A stretch of DNA of 34,051 bases from Pluralibacter sp. (lineage in GTDB: Bacteria > Pseudomonadota > Gammaproteobacteria > Enterobacterales > Enterobacteriaceae). A program made the translations under genes and the position numbers. A model generated the notes under the pieces. It had not been told where the DNA came from and made no database searches. It saw only the letters and a list, made by a program, of their open reading frames with translations. The DNA lies in NCBI RefSeq assembly GCF_019237635.1, contig NZ_JAFAGS010000126.1, positions 1 through 34,051 of the forward strand, read 5' to 3'. This document shows positions 32,020-34,051 of this stretch, one piece after another. Every line of letters begins with the position of its first letter. The first letter of the stretch is position 1.

Positions 32020-33507
32020 TTACAGGTAGCGTGACATCAGGTGCTGGCGGAAATGCTGGCTGTTAAGATCTTCGCCAGTGGCGTTGATGATGAGCTCCGA
32101 GGTGCTATAGCGGCTGCCGTGCCGCCAGATGTTCTGCTGCAGCCAACCGAATAACGGGCTGAAGTCGCCGTTAGCAAGGGCGGTATCGAGCGTCGGCACA
32201 GCCTTACGCGCCGCCTGAAAGAGCTGCGCGGCGTACATTGCCCCAAGCGTGTAGGACGGGAAGTACCCAAACCCGCCGTCGGTCCAGTGAATATCCTGCA
32301 TGCAGCCGTTGCGGTAATTACCCGCCGTGGATAACCCCAGCCAGTGCTGCATTTTCTCATCCCACAGCGCCGGAATATCGTCCACTTCAATATCGCCGTC
32401 GATCAGCGCCCGCTCTATGTCATAACGCAAAATGACGTGCGCGGGATAACTGACTTCATCGGCATCCACCCGGATGTAGCCCGGCTCCACGCGCTGGCTC
32501 CAGGCGATGAAATTCTCTACGCCGAAGGCCGGTTGATTGCCAAAGCGCTGTCGAAGCGCCGGGAGAATATGCTGTAAAAATGCCGGGCTGCGGCCAAGCT
32601 GCATTTCAAAAAACAGACTCTGCGATTCGTGAATTGCCGTTGAACGGGCAAGCGCGATGGGCTGTCCGGCCCAGTGACGGGGCAGATTTTGTTCATAACG
32701 CGCATGACCGGTTTCATGAATAACCCCGAACAGCGCGCTCAGCAGATCGTTTTCATCATAGCGGGTCGTGATGCGGACATCTTCCGGAACGCCGCCGCAG
32801 AACGGATGCGCGCTGACGTCCAGACGACCGCCGTCAAAATCGAACCCGAGCATCTTCATGGCTTCCAGCCCGACCTGGCGCTGGCTTTCTGTCGGAAACG
32901 GCCCCTGAGGCGTTATCACGGTTTGCGAGGCCTGTTTATCGACCACGGTGGCCAACAGGTCGGGGAGCCAACTTTTGAGACTGGCAAACAGCGTATCGAG
33001 ACGTTGGCTGGTCATTCCGGGTTCAAAAATATCCAGTAGGGCGTCATACCGGGAACCGCCGCGGGCTTGTGCGCGCAGGTGAGCCTCCTCGCGGCTCAGT
33101 TTGACAACCTCTTTCAGGTTGGGCGCAAAACCCTGCCAGTCGTTGTTTTTCCGCTGTGTGCGCCACGCGTGTTCGCAGCGGCTACCGGCCAGCGCTTTGG
33201 CTTCAACCAGACTTTCAGGAAGCAGGGCGGCCTGACTGTGCGCGCGAGTCATTTCTTGCAGGTTAGCTCGCTCATCATCCGTGAGGTCTTCCTGCGAGGC
33301 GGCCAGAAGCTGCTCACCGACGTTTTTATTGGTAAGAATTTGATGCTGCAAAAGCCCCAATTCCGCCAGCGCTTCACCGCGTGCCGCGCTACCGCCGGGG
33401 GGCATCATGGCAAACATGTCCCAACTGGCGATGGCGGAGAGATGAGAAAAACGAGAGAGGCGCTGAAATATGCGAGTAAGTTCGTGATAGCAAGTGTTTT
33501 TATGCAT
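32020..33507 (-). CDS. M32-family metallocarboxypeptidase (thermostable carboxypeptidase 1 / Taq type)
   Basis: From the ATG at 33507 (MHKNTCYHELTRIFQRLSRF) the protein has 495 residues, the usual length for family M32; an ATG four codons upstream is possible. All family blocks are present: SAHPF, DVRITTRYDE, the zinc motif HETGH in FGVIHETGHARYEQ, the third ligand in IHESQSLFFE, IRVDADEVSYPAHVILRY and GGFGYFPSYTLGAMYAAQ. These cytoplasmic zinc enzymes remove C-terminal residues, broadly except proline, and probably recycle peptides. I recall no counterpart in E. coli K-12. The ribosome binding site is weak (GGGA about 10 bases upstream). asr follows on the same strand, separated by a hairpin. 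Confidence 0.93.
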   Translation of the reverse strand: MHKNTCYHELTRIFQRLSRFSHLSAIASWDMFAMMPPGGSAARGEALAELGLLQHQILTNKNVGEQLLAASQEDLTDDERANLQEMTRAHSQAALLPESLVEAKALAGSRCEHAWRTQRKNNDWQGFAPNLKEVVKLSREEAHLRAQARGGSRYDALLDIFEPGMTSQRLDTLFASLKSWLPDLLATVVDKQASQTVITPQGPFPTESQRQVGLEAMKMLGFDFDGGRLDVSAHPFCGGVPEDVRITTRYDENDLLSALFGVIHETGHARYEQNLPRHWAGQPIALARSTAIHESQSLFFEMQLGRSPAFLQHILPALRQRFGNQPAFGVENFIAWSQRVEPGYIRVDADEVSYPAHVILRYDIERALIDGDIEVDDIPALWDEKMQHWLGLSTAGNYRNGCMQDIHWTDGGFGYFPSYTLGAMYAAQLFQAARKAVPTLDTALANGDFSPLFGWLQQNIWRHGSRYSTSELIINATGEDLNSQHFRQHLMSRYL

Positions 33508-33988
33508 TCTAAGTCCCATAAGGCAGGTGAAGAATCAATGTATGCGCATAAGATAAAACGAATATTTACGCTAGGCTGAACACTGTGTTGTGTCAACATG
33601 ATCACCCCGTCAGTGACAGTGTCACGTAAACGACAGGTTTTCAGATGACCAGGCAGGAGGGTGGGCGCAGTCGCAAGGATTTTTATGGGGGAAATGACGC
33701 GTTCTCACAAATGTCATGCTATCAAGGCATAATAATGACTTCAATACCGTGAGCATTGTCAAAGTACAATGTGTATTTGTTTATTTTAAAACAACTATTT
33801 TTTTTTCAGGAAGAATGACAGCTTGAAATCCAGGTAATACAATCATAGGCAGAGAGCAGGTTCCATATGAGAATGACTCTCTTTTATAACCTGAGTACTG
33901 GTTCTCTACTGTTGTATTTCGATATGTCAATTTACTAAGAACTTACTATTATACTGGCTATCCCATAAACAATACTAAGGGTTACAAC
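33508..33988. other. 481-base AT-rich intergenic region
   Basis: I find no convincing gene. The left half holds two palindromes: TGTTG-TGT-CAACA (33586-33598) and GTGAC-AGT-GTCAC (33613-33625), both upstream of the carboxypeptidase. From about 33700 the sequence becomes strongly AT-rich with long T and A tracts (for example around 33775-33810), as in many H-NS-bound promoters. It leads into the signal-peptide gene at 33989. Confidence 0.6.
33613..33625. promoter_or_regulatory. 13-base palindrome GTGAC-AGT-GTCAC (copy 3 of 3)
   Basis: It lies 106 bases upstream of the carboxypeptidase start, next to the second palindrome at 33586-33598. The arms are identical to those of the copies at 5784 and 26101. 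Confidence 0.4.
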
Positions 33989-34051
33989 ATGCGTATTATT
34001 CCTAAGTTAATGATTGCAATGGCTTCTTTCGCGTTCGTCACTAGCGTTAGC
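33989..34051 (+). CDS. Start of a probable exported protein, cut by window edge
   Basis: Only 21 codons are visible: MRIIPKLMIAMASFAFVTSV, then Ser. A basic N-terminus (Arg2, Lys6) followed by a hydrophobic run is typical of a Sec signal peptide. TAAGGG lies eight bases before the ATG. The AT-rich region upstream suggests environmental or H-NS control. The identity of the mature protein cannot be told from this window. Confidence 0.6.
   Translation, partial: MRIIPKLMIAMASFAFVTSVS

Overview
The window is chromosomal DNA from a motile member of the Enterobacteriaceae, probably near Enterobacter, Citrobacter or Kosakonia. Many proteins (OpgD, FumC, Tus, RstA/RstB, FolM, PntA/PntB, UspE, FNR, Ogt, MdtJ/MdtI, YdgD) match remembered Escherichia coli sequences nearly end to end. 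A tus gene with an intact Ter site places the window in the replication terminus region. A chemotaxis receptor behind a textbook sigma-28 promoter implies flagellar motility. No rRNA, tRNA, CRISPR array, insertion sequence or prophage is visible.

Layout, left to right. (1) 1-3155 is an amino-acid module: a LysR regulator (truncated by the window edge, leftward), a small membrane protein, a YbdL-type aminotransferase and an orphan amino-acid binding protein. An 18-base repeat in front of the regulator and the aminotransferase ties them together. (2) 3330-6746: opgD (periplasmic glucans), an O-methyltransferase and ydcF. (3) 6930-18606 is the conserved terminus block, inverted relative to the window's left-right sense in E. 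coli: fumC, tus with its Ter site, rstB-rstA, ydgC, folM, ydgI, ydgH, pntA-pntB. (4) 18656-26063 is a block that, in E. coli, does not lie between pntB and tqsA: leuE, adhC/frmA, a methyl-accepting chemotaxis protein, a 62-residue unknown, uspE, fnr, ogt, smrA. (5) 26137-31872 resumes the E. coli order (tqsA, mdtJ-mdtI, ydgD, ydgU, asr), interrupted by a CHASE4-GGDEF-EAL cyclic-di-GMP enzyme. (6) 32020-34051: an M32 carboxypeptidase, then an AT-rich stretch and the first 21 codons of a probable secreted protein.

How the parts connect. The RstA regulator encoded here has a near-consensus site in front of asr, 20 kb away. fumC carries a Mar/Sox-box-like site, and fnr carries an FNR-box-like site. 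mdtJ-mdtI follow a short leader ORF that I interpret as mdtU, the spermidine-sensing leader peptide. The 27-residue ydgU gene begins directly behind the asr terminator.

No wholly new multi-gene system stands out. The least explained signals are: three intergenic 13-base palindromes of the form GTGAC-N3-GTCAC; a 59-base inverted-repeat structure between smrA and tqsA that contains one of them; the 20-base direct repeat upstream of uspE, with a diverged copy upstream of tqsA; and the LysR-associated aminotransferase/binding-protein module.
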